Of a DNA stretch of 64,000 nucleotides, positions 53,645 to 61,624 are shown in pieces. Within the stretch, counting starts at the first letter, position 1; every line of letters begins with the position of its first letter. Source of the DNA: Bacteroides fragilis (GTDB taxonomy: Bacteria; Bacillota; Clostridia; Lachnospirales; Lachnospiraceae); assembly GCA_023664485.1 (NCBI GenBank), contig JAMPFK010000004.1, positions 102,059 to 166,058 of the forward strand. Reading direction: 5' to 3'. Made by a program: the position numbers and the translations under genes. The notes beneath the pieces are model-generated. The model searched no databases. It saw nothing but the letters and a program-made list of their open reading frames with translations, and was not told where the DNA came from.

Positions 53645-54208
53645 ATGATAAGAAACTTTGAATTTCACGATACTGAGTTTAAAGATGTAAAGTTAATAAA
53701 TCCTTTTATTTCAGATGATGAAAGAGGACTTTTTGTGAAAGATTACTCAAAAGAAGTATTTGAATTAAATGGGATAAAACATGATTTAAAAGAGGTTTTT
53801 TATACGGAATCTTATAAAGGTGTTATTCGTGCAATACATTTCCAGAGAGTAAAGGAGCAGGCAAAACTGGTTCGATGTATATCTGGCCATATATATGACG
53901 TAGTAGTTGATTTACGGCCAGATTCCATGACATTTGGGAAGTGGCAGGGATTTGAATTAACCGGCGAAAATCATATGGAAATTTTAATACCGGAAAATTT
54001 TGGACACGGGTACCTGGTTTTAGAAGATTCTATTGTTTCATATAAATGTGCTGAGAAATTTTATGGTGAATATGATGATGGGATAAGATGGAATGATCCG
54101 GATATAAATATTCAATGGCCGTTAGAATTGGTCGATGGGAAGATTATTCTTTCTGAAAAAGATAAAAAATTACAATCATTCAGAGAATTTAGAGATAAAT
54201 ATTGCTAA
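53645..54208 (+). CDS. dTDP-4-dehydrorhamnose 3,5-epimerase-family protein (RfbC-like)
   Basis: A 187-residue cupin epimerase. Family marks are DERGLFVKDYSKEVF (about residue 25), GVIRAIHFQ (about 58, catalytic His region), GHIYDVVVDLRPDS (about 80) and IPENFGHGYLVLED (about 113). The usual substrate is a dTDP-4-keto-6-deoxyglucose, but no dTDP-sugar genes (rfbA, rfbB, rfbD) are in the window, and it sits directly before a CDP-glucose 4,6-dehydratase. It therefore more likely epimerises the CDP-4-keto-6-deoxyglucose made by RfbG. This substrate assignment is from context. Confidence 0.88.
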   Translation: MIRNFEFHDTEFKDVKLINPFISDDERGLFVKDYSKEVFELNGIKHDLKEVFYTESYKGVIRAIHFQRVKEQAKLVRCISGHIYDVVVDLRPDSMTFGKWQGFELTGENHMEILIPENFGHGYLVLEDSIVSYKCAEKFYGEYDDGIRWNDPDINIQWPLELVDGKIILSEKDKKLQSFREFRDKYC

Positions 54209-54248
54209 TAGTTTCTATAAAATAAGACTGAAAATGAAGGGAAATTAT

Positions 54249-55310
54249 ATGTTAGATATAGAATTTTATTCCGGGAAAAAAGTATTCGTAACCGGACATA
54301 CGGGATTTAAAGGTGCATGGATGTGTAAGCTGCTGATTAATGCGGGAGCAAATGTAATAGGATACTCGTTAAAACCGCCTACTGATCCAAGCTTATTTGA
54401 ATTATGCCATATTAATGAGCAAATGATATCAATTACAGGTGATATCAGGGATTTGACATCTTTAAAGCAAGTGTTTGAACATTATCGACCGGAAATCGTA
54501 ATACATATGGCGGCACAGCCTATTGTTAGAGATTCCTATAAGAATCCTGTTTATACCTATGAAACAAATGTTATGGGAACAGTAAATATTTGTGAATGCG
54601 TAAGGCTTACGAAGTCGGTTAGATCATTTTTAAATGTTACGACAGATAAAGTATATTTAAATCGCGAATGGGAATGGGGATATCGAGAAAATGAGGAATT
54701 GAACGGATATGATCCATACTCTAATTCAAAATCCTGTTCTGAACTTGTAACGAGCTGCTATAGGAATTCTTTCTTTTCAGAAAATCAAGTTGGAGTTTCA
54801 ACTGCCAGGGCTGGAAATGTAATTGGCGGAGGAGATTTTGCGAATGATAGAATTATTCCGGATTGTATACGGGCAATAGAGCGGAAGAAAGACATTATAG
54901 TTCGAAATCCATATTCGATTAGACCGTATGAACATGTCTTAGAACCCATTGCAGCTTATTTAATGATTGCAAAGGCTCAATATGAAGATATCAAATATGC
55001 CGGAAATTATAATGTTGGGCCAGAGGAGGCGGATTGCTGGACAACAGGAGATTTGGTAACTCTGTTTTGTAATAAATGGAATGAAAAAACAGGAGATTGG
55101 ATTAAATGGAAGAATGAGTACGATGGTGGGCCGCATGAAGCGAATTTTCTGAAATTAGACTGTTCAAAGCTAAGAGTTAAGCTTGGATGGAAGCCTCGCT
55201 GGAATGTAGAAACTGCAATAGAGAAAATAGTAGAGTGGTCATATATTTATTTAAAAAGAGAAAACGTAATGTTATGTATGGATGAGCAAATTAAAGAATT
55301 TTTATCTTAG
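54249..55310 (+). CDS. rfbG: CDP-glucose 4,6-dehydratase
   Basis: A 353-residue extended SDR. It has KKVFVTGHTGFKGAWMCKL (cofactor site), HMAAQPIVRDSYKNP (about residue 82), TTDKVYLNREWEWGYREN (about 128) and the catalytic YDPYSNSK (Tyr-x3-Lys, about 155). TARAGNVIGGGDFANDRII and RPYEHVLEP are hallmarks of the RfbG branch. It converts CDP-glucose from RfbF into CDP-4-keto-6-deoxyglucose. ATG 54249 follows GAAGGGA. The first pathway gene is 11 kb upstream, so the CDP-sugar genes are dispersed through the AT-rich module. Its end lies 24 bases from the convergent metallophosphoesterase gene. Confidence 0.95.
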   Translation: MLDIEFYSGKKVFVTGHTGFKGAWMCKLLINAGANVIGYSLKPPTDPSLFELCHINEQMISITGDIRDLTSLKQVFEHYRPEIVIHMAAQPIVRDSYKNPVYTYETNVMGTVNICECVRLTKSVRSFLNVTTDKVYLNREWEWGYRENEELNGYDPYSNSKSCSELVTSCYRNSFFSENQVGVSTARAGNVIGGGDFANDRIIPDCIRAIERKKDIIVRNPYSIRPYEHVLEPIAAYLMIAKAQYEDIKYAGNYNVGPEEADCWTTGDLVTLFCNKWNEKTGDWIKWKNEYDGGPHEANFLKLDCSKLRVKLGWKPRWNVETAIEKIVEWSYIYLKRENVMLCMDEQIKEFLS

Positions 55311-55334
55311 GAAAGTAATAATTGCAGAAAAGTT

Positions 55335-56141
55335 TTATTTTATCTGGATAGATATAATTTCGGGAAAATTAAATATTCGAAAAGGGAAAATGCTGTTTCC
55401 CAATCCTCTGCTGATAATTTCATTTGTGTGATTACAGGTATGCAGTCCTTCCGAAAAGTGAGGAAGCAGACCCTGATTCGGGGCAATTAATCCGCCGATA
55501 AAGGGCAATCGAAATTGACCGCCATGAGCATGTCCGCATAAAACCAAATCGAAATTATAACTGCTGTAAAGGTTAAAAAGCTCAGGGCGATGCGAAAGGA
55601 GAATATTGAATGTTTTATCTGAAATAGTAAAGGAATCTAAATGTTTTCTGATGAGTGTAGTGTAATTGCGTTCATACCCATAAAAGTGTGGGTCGGTCAA
55701 TCCATATATACTATATACGTTTTTTCCTTTTACAAATGACAGGGAAGTATTGTCTAATATTATAATATTATTTTGTTTTAATATTTGTTTAAGTTCATCA
55801 AAATTACCGGACATGGATTCGTGATTGCCAGTTATATAATAGACAGTAGAGATTCTGGAAATTTTTTGAACAAAGATTTCTGCATTTTTGTACTGAGAGT
55901 TATCGACAAGATCACCTGTAATAACAATTATATCGGGATGGAGTGACCGGATTTTTCGGACTAAATTGTATTGATTGGGATAAAAACATTTATTGTGTAA
56001 ATCGGATATATGTACAATAGATAAGGGAGAATCAGAAGATACTTTTGGAGAAGTAATGAAAAAATGGCTGATAGAAATATGATTATTAGAAAACCATAAA
56101 AAGTATATCGTAAACACAAAGAATGCTGCCAAGAATAACAT
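55335..56141 (-). CDS. YkuE/YaeI-like metallophosphoesterase
   Basis: A 268-residue calcineurin-like phosphoesterase on the opposite strand. One N-terminal membrane helix is followed by HISDLHNKCF (metal Asp and His), VITGDLVDN, ITGNHES and CGHAHGGQFRLPFIGG, the full set of metal-binding blocks. ATG 56141 is chosen because GGAGGAAAAT lies directly before it. Relatives hydrolyse phosphate esters at the outer membrane surface (UDP-diacylglucosamine-type or unknown lipids). Being alone and antiparallel within the locus, with its own promoter, it may be an older resident or a late insertion. Substrate unknown. Confidence 0.9.
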   Translation of the reverse strand: MLFLAAFFVFTIYFLWFSNNHISISHFFITSPKVSSDSPLSIVHISDLHNKCFYPNQYNLVRKIRSLHPDIIVITGDLVDNSQYKNAEIFVQKISRISTVYYITGNHESMSGNFDELKQILKQNNIIILDNTSLSFVKGKNVYSIYGLTDPHFYGYERNYTTLIRKHLDSFTISDKTFNILLSHRPELFNLYSSYNFDLVLCGHAHGGQFRLPFIGGLIAPNQGLLPHFSEGLHTCNHTNEIISRGLGNSIFPFRIFNFPEIISIQIK

Positions 56142-56171
56142 ATTTTCCTCCATAATAATATTTATAATCAT

Positions 56172-56201
56172 ATTATACTATAGATAAGGTATAATATGCA
56201 A
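56172..56201 (-). promoter_or_regulatory. Promoter for the metallophosphoesterase gene
   Basis: On the minus strand TTGCAT (plus 56196-56201), an 18-base spacer and TATAAT (plus 56172-56177), about 30 bases before the start. A second TATAAT on the plus strand at 56190-56195 faces the transporter pair but lacks a clear -35, so the gap may hold divergent promoters. Confidence 0.5.
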
Positions 56202-56250
56202 ATTTTTTTCTTTTAATCTATTAGTGAATAAGTAAATGAGGTATAGTAAA

Positions 56251-56592
56251 ATGAAAGAATCTTTTTTAAAAAATCGGACTGGCATTATATTGATGCTTTG
56301 TTCTTCCGTTTTTGCTTGTGTTGGACAGCTTTTGTGGAAATTGTCTACAAATGGCAGTTGGATAGAAATGATTATTGGATTTGGCCTGTATGGAATAGGG
56401 GCATTATTTATGTTGATTGCATACAGGTATGGCAGTTTGTCTGTTTTACAACCAATGCTTAGCATGAATTATGTAATAAGTTTAATGCTGGGCGCATTTT
56501 TACTTAAAGAAAAGATTACTATCGTCAAATTTTTGGGTGTAATTATTATTATTATGGGGGTGGTTATGATTGGTGGAGGTGACGAAGAATGA
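56251..56592 (+). CDS. Small EamA/SMR-type membrane transporter subunit (ArnE-like)
   Basis: A 113-residue protein with four predicted helices and the two-repeat signature of small DMT-superfamily transporters (ACVGQLLWKLS near the start; VLQPMLSMNYVISLMLGAFLLKEKI around residue 68). ATG 56251 is favoured over 56236 because AAATGAGGT precedes it. It overlaps the next gene by four bases, and that gene encodes a similar protein, so the two probably form a heterodimer as ArnE/ArnF do when flipping undecaprenyl-phosphate-linked sugar. In this locus it could flip the product of DPM1- or GtrB-like enzymes. Confidence 0.8.
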   Translation: MKESFLKNRTGIILMLCSSVFACVGQLLWKLSTNGSWIEMIIGFGLYGIGALFMLIAYRYGSLSVLQPMLSMNYVISLMLGAFLLKEKITIVKFLGVIIIIMGVVMIGGGDEE

Positions 56593-56915
56593 TTTATTAT
56601 TTTATGATAGTTATTATGACGCTAATGGGAGCAATTGCATCTTTATTTTTTAAGAAAGCATCCGGTAGTAATGGAATCTTAAATCTGATTAAGAACCCTA
56701 ATTTATATGTAGGAGGATTTATTTATGTTGCATCTGCCGGAATCAATATTTATATTTTGCGGTTTTTAAATTATTCAGTAGTTTTACCAATGACATCGAT
56801 AACCTATATTTGGACAATGGTTTTGTCTGGTTTTATTTTGAAGGAGAAAATCTCGAAAAGAAAAATATTAGGGGTTGGAATGATTATTATAGGCGCTGTT
56901 ATGGTTGTATTTTGA
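56589..56915 (+). CDS. Small EamA/SMR-type membrane transporter subunit (ArnF-like)
   Basis: A 108-residue, four-helix protein with the same plan as its neighbour: GAIASLFFKKAS in helix 1 and VVLPMTSITYIWTMVLSGFI with KEKISKRKILG near residues 70-95. The start overlaps the upstream stop (ATGA). A membrane-embedded heterodimer for lipid-phosphate-sugar flipping is the likeliest role, by analogy with ArnE/ArnF. A general small-molecule efflux role cannot be excluded. Confidence 0.8.
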   Translation: MIYYFMIVIMTLMGAIASLFFKKASGSNGILNLIKNPNLYVGGFIYVASAGINIYILRFLNYSVVLPMTSITYIWTMVLSGFILKEKISKRKILGVGMIIIGAVMVVF

Positions 56916-56974
56916 ATTCAGCATTTTATGTTGATTTTATATTATCAATGTGTCTGTTTTGTTGCATATAAATG

Positions 56975-57007
56975 GAGCTATAGTTCCAGATATGGAAAAT
57001 ATAGCTC
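56975..57007. other. Hairpin between convergent genes, possible bidirectional terminator
   Basis: GAGCTATA (56975-56982) and TATAGCTC (57000-57007) form a perfect 8-bp stem with an inner TTCC/GGAA pairing. It lies in the 197-base gap between the transporter pair and the 3' end of the recombinase. There is no good T run on either side, so termination is only possible. Confidence 0.35.
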
Positions 57008-57061
57008 ACAGAAATAAAAGGATATCTTTGGGGATAGATAAGATTGTTTAATTATTTTATC

Positions 57062-57086
57062 AATAACACATTTTGTTATAAAATGT
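57062..57086 (+). repeat. Left 25-bp inverted repeat flanking recombinase gene
   Basis: The left arm AATAACACATTTT is followed by GTTAT and AAAATGT. All 25 bases recur exactly, in inverted orientation, at 57718-57742. The two arms around a 5-base centre have the form of a tyrosine-recombinase crossover site; the outer part of the right arm is degenerate at this copy. Confidence 0.85.
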
Positions 57087-57112
57087 TTTCTATTTATCCT
57101 GAAAATCTATTT

Positions 57113-57694
57113 TTATAAAATCACCTGTAAAAACGCGCTGTCTTTATCATCCTGATTAATAGATAAATATCTTTTTGTAATTTCCATAGACGAATGATTA
57201 TAAATTTCCATCAATAATGCAGGTGAAATTCCCTGTTGCCATGCCTGATAACCAAATGTTTTTCTCAATGAATGGCAACTAATCGCATAATCAAGCCCTA
57301 TTTCCTTGCCGGCCTGATTAATAATTTTATAAGCCTGATAACGATTAATAGGTCGATTTTCATGAGTTCTACTACTTTTAAAAATATATAATTGAGGCGT
57401 TAACTCTACAATAACCTGCCTGAAAGAATCCAAAGCTTCTATACTACGGCAATTAAGCTTAATCTGCGTTTCTTTCTCAGTTTTTTTTTCTTTTAACACA
57501 ATATGCTCTTTATATTTCATATCAGCAAAATTATATACATCATGCCATTTTAATTCTAAAATATCACTGATTCTTAATGCAGTATTTAATCCTATTACAA
57601 CTAAAGTGTAATTTCTCCATTCCTCCTTCTCCCTAAAATAGCATTCTAATTTTTTTATATCTTCCATTTTTCTAATGGGTTTCGTTGTTCCCAT
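57113..57694 (-). CDS. Small tyrosine recombinase (FimB/FimE-like)
   Basis: A 193-residue site-specific recombinase made of the catalytic domain only, the size and plan of FimB/FimE invertases. The catalytic set is complete: R41 (TALRISD), a Lys in the KEKKTEKE hairpin (69-73), H141-x2-R144 (CHSLRKTFGY), H167 (NHSS) and Y176 (KRYLSI). The segment NRYQAYKIINQAGKEIG mirrors the FimE equivalent. ATG 57694 is preferred over GTG 57703 because AAAGGA is 10 bases before the ATG and 1 base before the GTG. The gene is antisense to the locus and lies between perfect 25-bp inverted repeats. A nine-A run is present but in frame. Confidence 0.9.
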   Translation of the reverse strand: MGTTKPIRKMEDIKKLECYFREKEEWRNYTLVVIGLNTALRISDILELKWHDVYNFADMKYKEHIVLKEKKTEKETQIKLNCRSIEALDSFRQVIVELTPQLYIFKSSRTHENRPINRYQAYKIINQAGKEIGLDYAISCHSLRKTFGYQAWQQGISPALLMEIYNHSSMEITKRYLSINQDDKDSAFLQVIL

Positions 57695-57717
57695 TCCAAT
57701 CACATCCTTTCAATAAC

Positions 57718-57742
57718 ACATTTTATAACAAAATGTGTTATT
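57718..57742 (-). repeat. Right 25-bp inverted repeat flanking recombinase gene
   Basis: Reverse complement of 57062-57086 over 25 of 25 bases. Here the site is a complete palindrome-like unit: AATAACACATTTT (57712-57724), ATAAC, AAAATGTGTTATT (57730-57742), with perfect 13-bp arms. The central ATAAC is the reverse complement of GTTAT in the left copy, which fixes the two sites as inverted relative to each other. Confidence 0.87.
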
Positions 57743-57743
57743 T

Positions 57744-57774
57744 ATTATAACTCTTTATGAATAAAAATAAACAA
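57744..57774 (-). promoter_or_regulatory. Possible recombinase promoter just outside the right repeat
   Basis: On the minus strand TATAAT (plus 57744-57749) abuts the right repeat; TTGTTT (plus 57769-57774) is 19 bases further upstream, longer than ideal. The promoter is outside and the recombinase gene inside the potentially invertible segment, so inversion would uncouple them. Confidence 0.4.
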
Positions 57775-57892
57775 TTAAATCAGGATAATTTTGATTGTAT
57801 TAGAAGTGAGTAGACATTAAGCAGGAAAAGGATAAGTTTAATAAGTGCGGGAATCGTACAAAATGTTATGAACAAGATGGAGGTAAAGCAGA

Positions 57893-58693
57893 ATGAATAG
57901 TATGGAGTTAGCTAAGAAAATCAGAAGAGCCTCTATTGAAATGACACATATGACACATGCTTCTCATATAGGGTCGGCTTTATCAGTAGCAGATATCATA
58001 GCAGTTCTGTATGCAGACATTGTGAATGTTTTTCCAAATGATTCCCGGAATGATGCAAGGGATAGGGTGATTTTGAGTAAAGGACATTCGGGAATGGCAA
58101 TCTATGCTGCATTAGCCGAGTTGGATTTTTTTTCAAAGGAAGAATTAATGACTTATTATCAGGATGGAAGTAAATTATCCGGTCATGTTTCACATAAAGG
58201 TGTACCCGGTGTGGAAGTTTCTACGGGTTCTTTAGGGCATGGTATTGGGATTGCTGTTGGCATGGCGTTGGCTGCGAGACTTGATGACAAGAAACACAGA
58301 GTTTTTGTGATTATTGGAGATGGTGAAAGTGAAGAGGGGAGCGTATGGGAGGCTGCGGAGTTTGCGGCATTTCACAGGTTGAATAATCTGACAGTCATTG
58401 TTGATTATAATAAGATGCAGGCAATGGGCGATTGTGATAAACAGATCTATGTAGGAAATCTGGCTGAAAAATGGAGACAGTTTGGCTTTAGGGTAGTTGA
58501 GTGCAACGGACATATACATGAAGAGCTAAGGAAGGCTCTTTTAGCAGAATCTATTGAGAAGCCTAAATGTGTAATTGCTCATACAATAAAGGGAAAGGGT
58601 GTTTCTTTTATGGAGAATGAGCTATTGTGGCATTACAGGGATCCACAGGGCGAATGGTACGAAAAGGCTGTAAAGGAATTGGAGGAAGGTTAA
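57893..58693 (+). CDS. Transketolase, N-terminal (TPP-binding) subunit
   Basis: A 266-residue protein equal to the first third of transketolase. The TPP motif GDGESEEGSVWEAAEFAAFHR ending in NNLTVIVDYN (GDG to N, about residues 140-173) is intact, as are VILSKGHSGMA (about 62) and the HVSHKGVPGVEVSTGSLGHG loop (about 100-118). It is encoded immediately before the partner subunit at 58694. AGATGGAGGTAAAG precedes the ATG. Split transketolases can serve central metabolism, but inside this locus a two-carbon transfer in making an unusual or branched sugar is possible. The 150-base gap upstream holds the recombinase promoter but no obvious one for this gene. Confidence 0.93.
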   Translation: MNSMELAKKIRRASIEMTHMTHASHIGSALSVADIIAVLYADIVNVFPNDSRNDARDRVILSKGHSGMAIYAALAELDFFSKEELMTYYQDGSKLSGHVSHKGVPGVEVSTGSLGHGIGIAVGMALAARLDDKKHRVFVIIGDGESEEGSVWEAAEFAAFHRLNNLTVIVDYNKMQAMGDCDKQIYVGNLAEKWRQFGFRVVECNGHIHEELRKALLAESIEKPKCVIAHTIKGKGVSFMENELLWHYRDPQGEWYEKAVKELEEG

Positions 58694-59662
58694 ATGCGAG
58701 AAGCCTTTATTAATCAATTGTATATTTTTGCCCAAAAGGACAGAGATATTATATTGATGTCGGGCGATTTGGGATTTGGCGTATTAGATAAATTTCGTCA
58801 AGACTTACCCGGACAGTATTTTAATGCAGGTATTTGTGAGCAGAATATGGCATCTATGGCGGCAGGGGCTGCTATGGAGGGAAAAAAAGTTTATTTGTAT
58901 TCTATTGCGAACTTCCCGACATTACGTTGTATTGAACAGATTAGAAATGATATCTGCTATCATAATGCGAATGTTAAAGTTGTATCGGTGGGAGGAGGTT
59001 TTGCTTACGGAGCGCTTGGGATGAGTCATCATGCAACGGAGGATATTGCAATTATGAGGAGCCTTCCTCAAATGAATGTCTATGTGCCCTGTGATCCGAA
59101 GGAAGCTGTCGAGGTTGCAAAGGCAGTATATGAATTAGAGTCACCATGTTATATCAGGTTAAATAAAGGCGGGGAGCCAGAATTATTATTTGATGGCGAA
59201 GATTTTGACGAGCGATATAACGTCGATAAATTAAATGTAATTAAAAATGGCTGTGATATTTGTATCCTATCGACCGGCGCAATTTTATGGGAGGTGCTGA
59301 AAGCTTCAGAAATATTAAAAAGACAGGGAATTGCGGCGGCAGTATACAATTTAGCACATATTAAGCCCATTGATCAGAAAGATTTGCGTTTAAAATTAGA
59401 AAGATTCGATTTTGTGGTAACGGTGGAGGAACATAATTTATCGGGGGGATTTGGCTCTGCGATTGCTGAAATCCTTGTAGAAGGAGCAAAGCGGCCTCGT
59501 ATGCTGCGGCTGGGAATAAAAGATGAATATGCGGCTTTTGCGGGTTCGCAAAGTTATATTAGAAAGGCTTATGGATTAGATGGAGCATCCATTGCAAAAG
59601 CAATAATTGAAAGCTATAAAAGCGGAAACAATTATGAAAAGACAGGTTTTTGTATCAGTTAG
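58694..59662 (+). CDS. Transketolase, C-terminal subunit
   Basis: A 322-residue protein matching the pyrimidine-binding and C-terminal domains of transketolase. It contains FNAGICEQNMASMAAG (catalytic Glu that activates TPP, about residue 45), GASHH-like GMSHHATEDIA (about 109) and PCDPKEAVEVAKA. The C-terminal domain has VTVEEHNLSGGFGSAIAE (about 242). The ATG follows the stop of the N-terminal subunit with no gap (TAAATG), preceded by TTGGAGGAAGG. The two should form an alpha2beta2 enzyme. An 82-base gap follows with no clear promoter. Confidence 0.93.
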   Translation: MREAFINQLYIFAQKDRDIILMSGDLGFGVLDKFRQDLPGQYFNAGICEQNMASMAAGAAMEGKKVYLYSIANFPTLRCIEQIRNDICYHNANVKVVSVGGGFAYGALGMSHHATEDIAIMRSLPQMNVYVPCDPKEAVEVAKAVYELESPCYIRLNKGGEPELLFDGEDFDERYNVDKLNVIKNGCDICILSTGAILWEVLKASEILKRQGIAAAVYNLAHIKPIDQKDLRLKLERFDFVVTVEEHNLSGGFGSAIAEILVEGAKRPRMLRLGIKDEYAAFAGSQSYIRKAYGLDGASIAKAIIESYKSGNNYEKTGFCIS

Positions 59663-59744
59663 AGGTGTATTTCGGTGAAATCCCGACATTAAAAGAAAGG
59701 AAAGTACGGTGTTTTAATTTCATAAACATCATATAAGTAAAAAA

Positions 59745-60668
59745 ATGAAAAAAACGGTAGTTATCACTGGGGCAAATGGTTTTATCGGAAAAGCTTTAAT
59801 AGGGAGGATGTGCCGGGGTGAATATTATGTTGTAGCTGTAGTCAGGCAGGGAGAACAGGACGAACTTGCGGAGTTTGTTCAAAAAGGGGTTCGTATAGTA
59901 GAAAATAATATGGAAGAATATGCACATCTTATAAAAAAGATTGAAAGATGTGATATTTTTATTTCACTTGCATGGGATGGAACAAGAGGAAAGACTCGTG
60001 ATGATGCAGAACGACAGCAAAAAAACTATTTATATTCCATGCAGGCATTATATGCGGCGACTGATATGGGATGCAAAGTCTTTATAAGTGCGGGTTCACA
60101 AGCAGAATACGGCAATATTAATGGAAAGATTTCAGAGGATATGCCTTGTCATCCCGTAACCGAGTATGGAAAATGGAAGTTTGCGTTTTTTAGGGATGCG
60201 AGTGAGCATTGTAAAAAGAATGGGATAGCATTCAAGGAACCCAGATTTTTCAGTTTATATGGGGAAAATGATGTCGAAACAACTATGATTATAGATATTC
60301 TGAAAAAAATGTTAAAAAATGAACCGTGTGAGCTGACGGAATGCATTCAAAATTGGGATTATTTATATATCAGCGATGCCGTTGAAGGTATCATGAAGCT
60401 TCTGGAAGTAAAGTGTGATGATGGAATTTATAATTTTGGATCAGGTGATGTCAGGACGCTAAAAGATTATGTAGCCGAGATGTATGCAGTAACGCATTCA
60501 GAAAGTAAATTGTTGTTCGGCGCTGTGCCATATCCTGATACTGGCATGGTAAGTATATGGCCGGATATTCATAAGTTACAGAAAATTGGCTGGAGTGTGC
60601 AGGTGCCTTTTGGAGTGGGGATTCAAAAGATTATTGATAAATATGGAGGGAGCAGTGACAGCAGATGA
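59745..60668 (+). CDS. NAD-dependent epimerase/dehydratase family protein (CDP-sugar reductase-like)
   Basis: A 307-residue extended SDR with VVITGANGFIGKALIGR, ISLAWDGTRG (about residue 75), ISAGSQAEYGNI (about 113) and the catalytic YGKWK (Tyr-x3-Lys, about 140). EPRFFSLYGEND and NWDYLYISDAVEGI follow. GSQAEYG-type sequences occur in CDP-abequose synthase-like reductases that act on CDP-4-keto-6-deoxy or dideoxy sugars. It could be the final reductase of the CDP pathway opened by RfbF and RfbG. The stop overlaps the next ATG by four bases. Confidence 0.85.
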   Translation: MKKTVVITGANGFIGKALIGRMCRGEYYVVAVVRQGEQDELAEFVQKGVRIVENNMEEYAHLIKKIERCDIFISLAWDGTRGKTRDDAERQQKNYLYSMQALYAATDMGCKVFISAGSQAEYGNINGKISEDMPCHPVTEYGKWKFAFFRDASEHCKKNGIAFKEPRFFSLYGENDVETTMIIDILKKMLKNEPCELTECIQNWDYLYISDAVEGIMKLLEVKCDDGIYNFGSGDVRTLKDYVAEMYAVTHSESKLLFGAVPYPDTGMVSIWPDIHKLQKIGWSVQVPFGVGIQKIIDKYGGSSDSR

Positions 60669-61624
60669 AGAAAATATCCATTGTAATACCAACGTATAAC
60701 GAAGAAGAAAATGTTCAGCCAATTGCGAATGAAGTTCGAAAATTGTTTATAGAAGAATTAATGGAATATCAGTATGAAATTATATTTATTGACAATGCCT
60801 CGAAGGATAGCACACGCATAAAAATTCAGGAATTATGTGAAAATGATAAAGCTGTTAAGGCCATTTTTAATGTAAAGAATTTTGGCCAGTTTAATTCGCC
60901 TTATTATGGCCTACAGCAGGCAAGCGGAGACTGTACGGTTCTGTTATGTGCTGATTTTCAGGATCCGGTGCATATGATAGTTGATTTTGTAAAAGAATGG
61001 GAAAAGGGATATAAAATTGTTATTGGTATTAAAACAACAAGCAGGGAAAATAAAATGATGTATTTGCTGAGAAGCTGCTATTATAAAATTATTAAGAAAA
61101 TGTCAAAGATTGAACAGATTGAACATTTTACCGGATTTGGGTTATATGATAAGAAATTTATTGAGGTCTTAAAGGATTTAAAAGACCCTTCCCCGTTTTT
61201 AAGGGGAATTGTTGCGGAATTGGGGTATGAGAGGAAAGAAATTCCCTATGAGCAGCAGAAAAGGAAGGCTGGAAAAAGCAGTAATAATTTTTATTCGCTA
61301 TATGATGCTGCTATGCTGAGCTTTACTTCTTATACGAAAATCGGTATGCGCTGTGCGACTTTTGCAGGCCTTGCATTGGCTGGTGCCGGATTTATAATTG
61401 CATTAATCTATTTAGTTTTAAAGTTAGTTTATTGGGACAGATTTGTGGCTGGAACAGCGCCTATTTTAATAGGTGTATTTATTTTTGGCGCCTTGCAGCT
61501 TATCTTCATTGGACTTTTAGGTGAATATATATTGAGCATTAATACGAGAGTTATGAACCGGCCGTTGGTCATAGAGGAAAAAAGAATTAATTTTGTGGAA
61601 GAAGGAGTTGATATAAGTGGCTAA
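60665..61624 (+). CDS. GtrB-like polyprenyl-phosphate glycosyltransferase (GT2 with two C-terminal helices)
   Basis: A 319-residue enzyme. The GT2 core shows SIVIPTYNEEENVQPI, FIDNASKDSTR (about residue 42), NFGQFNSPYYGLQQASGD (about 77) and CADFQDPVHM (about 98). RKAGKSSNNFYSLYDAA (about 202) leads into two C-terminal helices. This is the GtrB layout: it loads a sugar onto undecaprenyl phosphate at the inner face. A GtrA-type protein is encoded 1 kb downstream, and GT-C candidates are at 43955 and 47660, together making a three-part Gtr-type decoration system. Confidence 0.92.
   Translation: MKKISIVIPTYNEEENVQPIANEVRKLFIEELMEYQYEIIFIDNASKDSTRIKIQELCENDKAVKAIFNVKNFGQFNSPYYGLQQASGDCTVLLCADFQDPVHMIVDFVKEWEKGYKIVIGIKTTSRENKMMYLLRSCYYKIIKKMSKIEQIEHFTGFGLYDKKFIEVLKDLKDPSPFLRGIVAELGYERKEIPYEQQKRKAGKSSNNFYSLYDAAMLSFTSYTKIGMRCATFAGLALAGAGFIIALIYLVLKLVYWDRFVAGTAPILIGVFIFGALQLIFIGLLGEYILSINTRVMNRPLVIEEKRINFVEEGVDISG

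Noticed and set aside
57481..57489. A run of nine T (nine A on the coding strand) inside the recombinase gene
   Set aside because: It is in frame and long A/T runs are common in this AT-rich DNA; without read-level length variation it is weak evidence for switching.
58116..58133. A run of eight T in the transketolase N-terminal gene
   Set aside because: In frame and expected by chance in AT-rich coding sequence.
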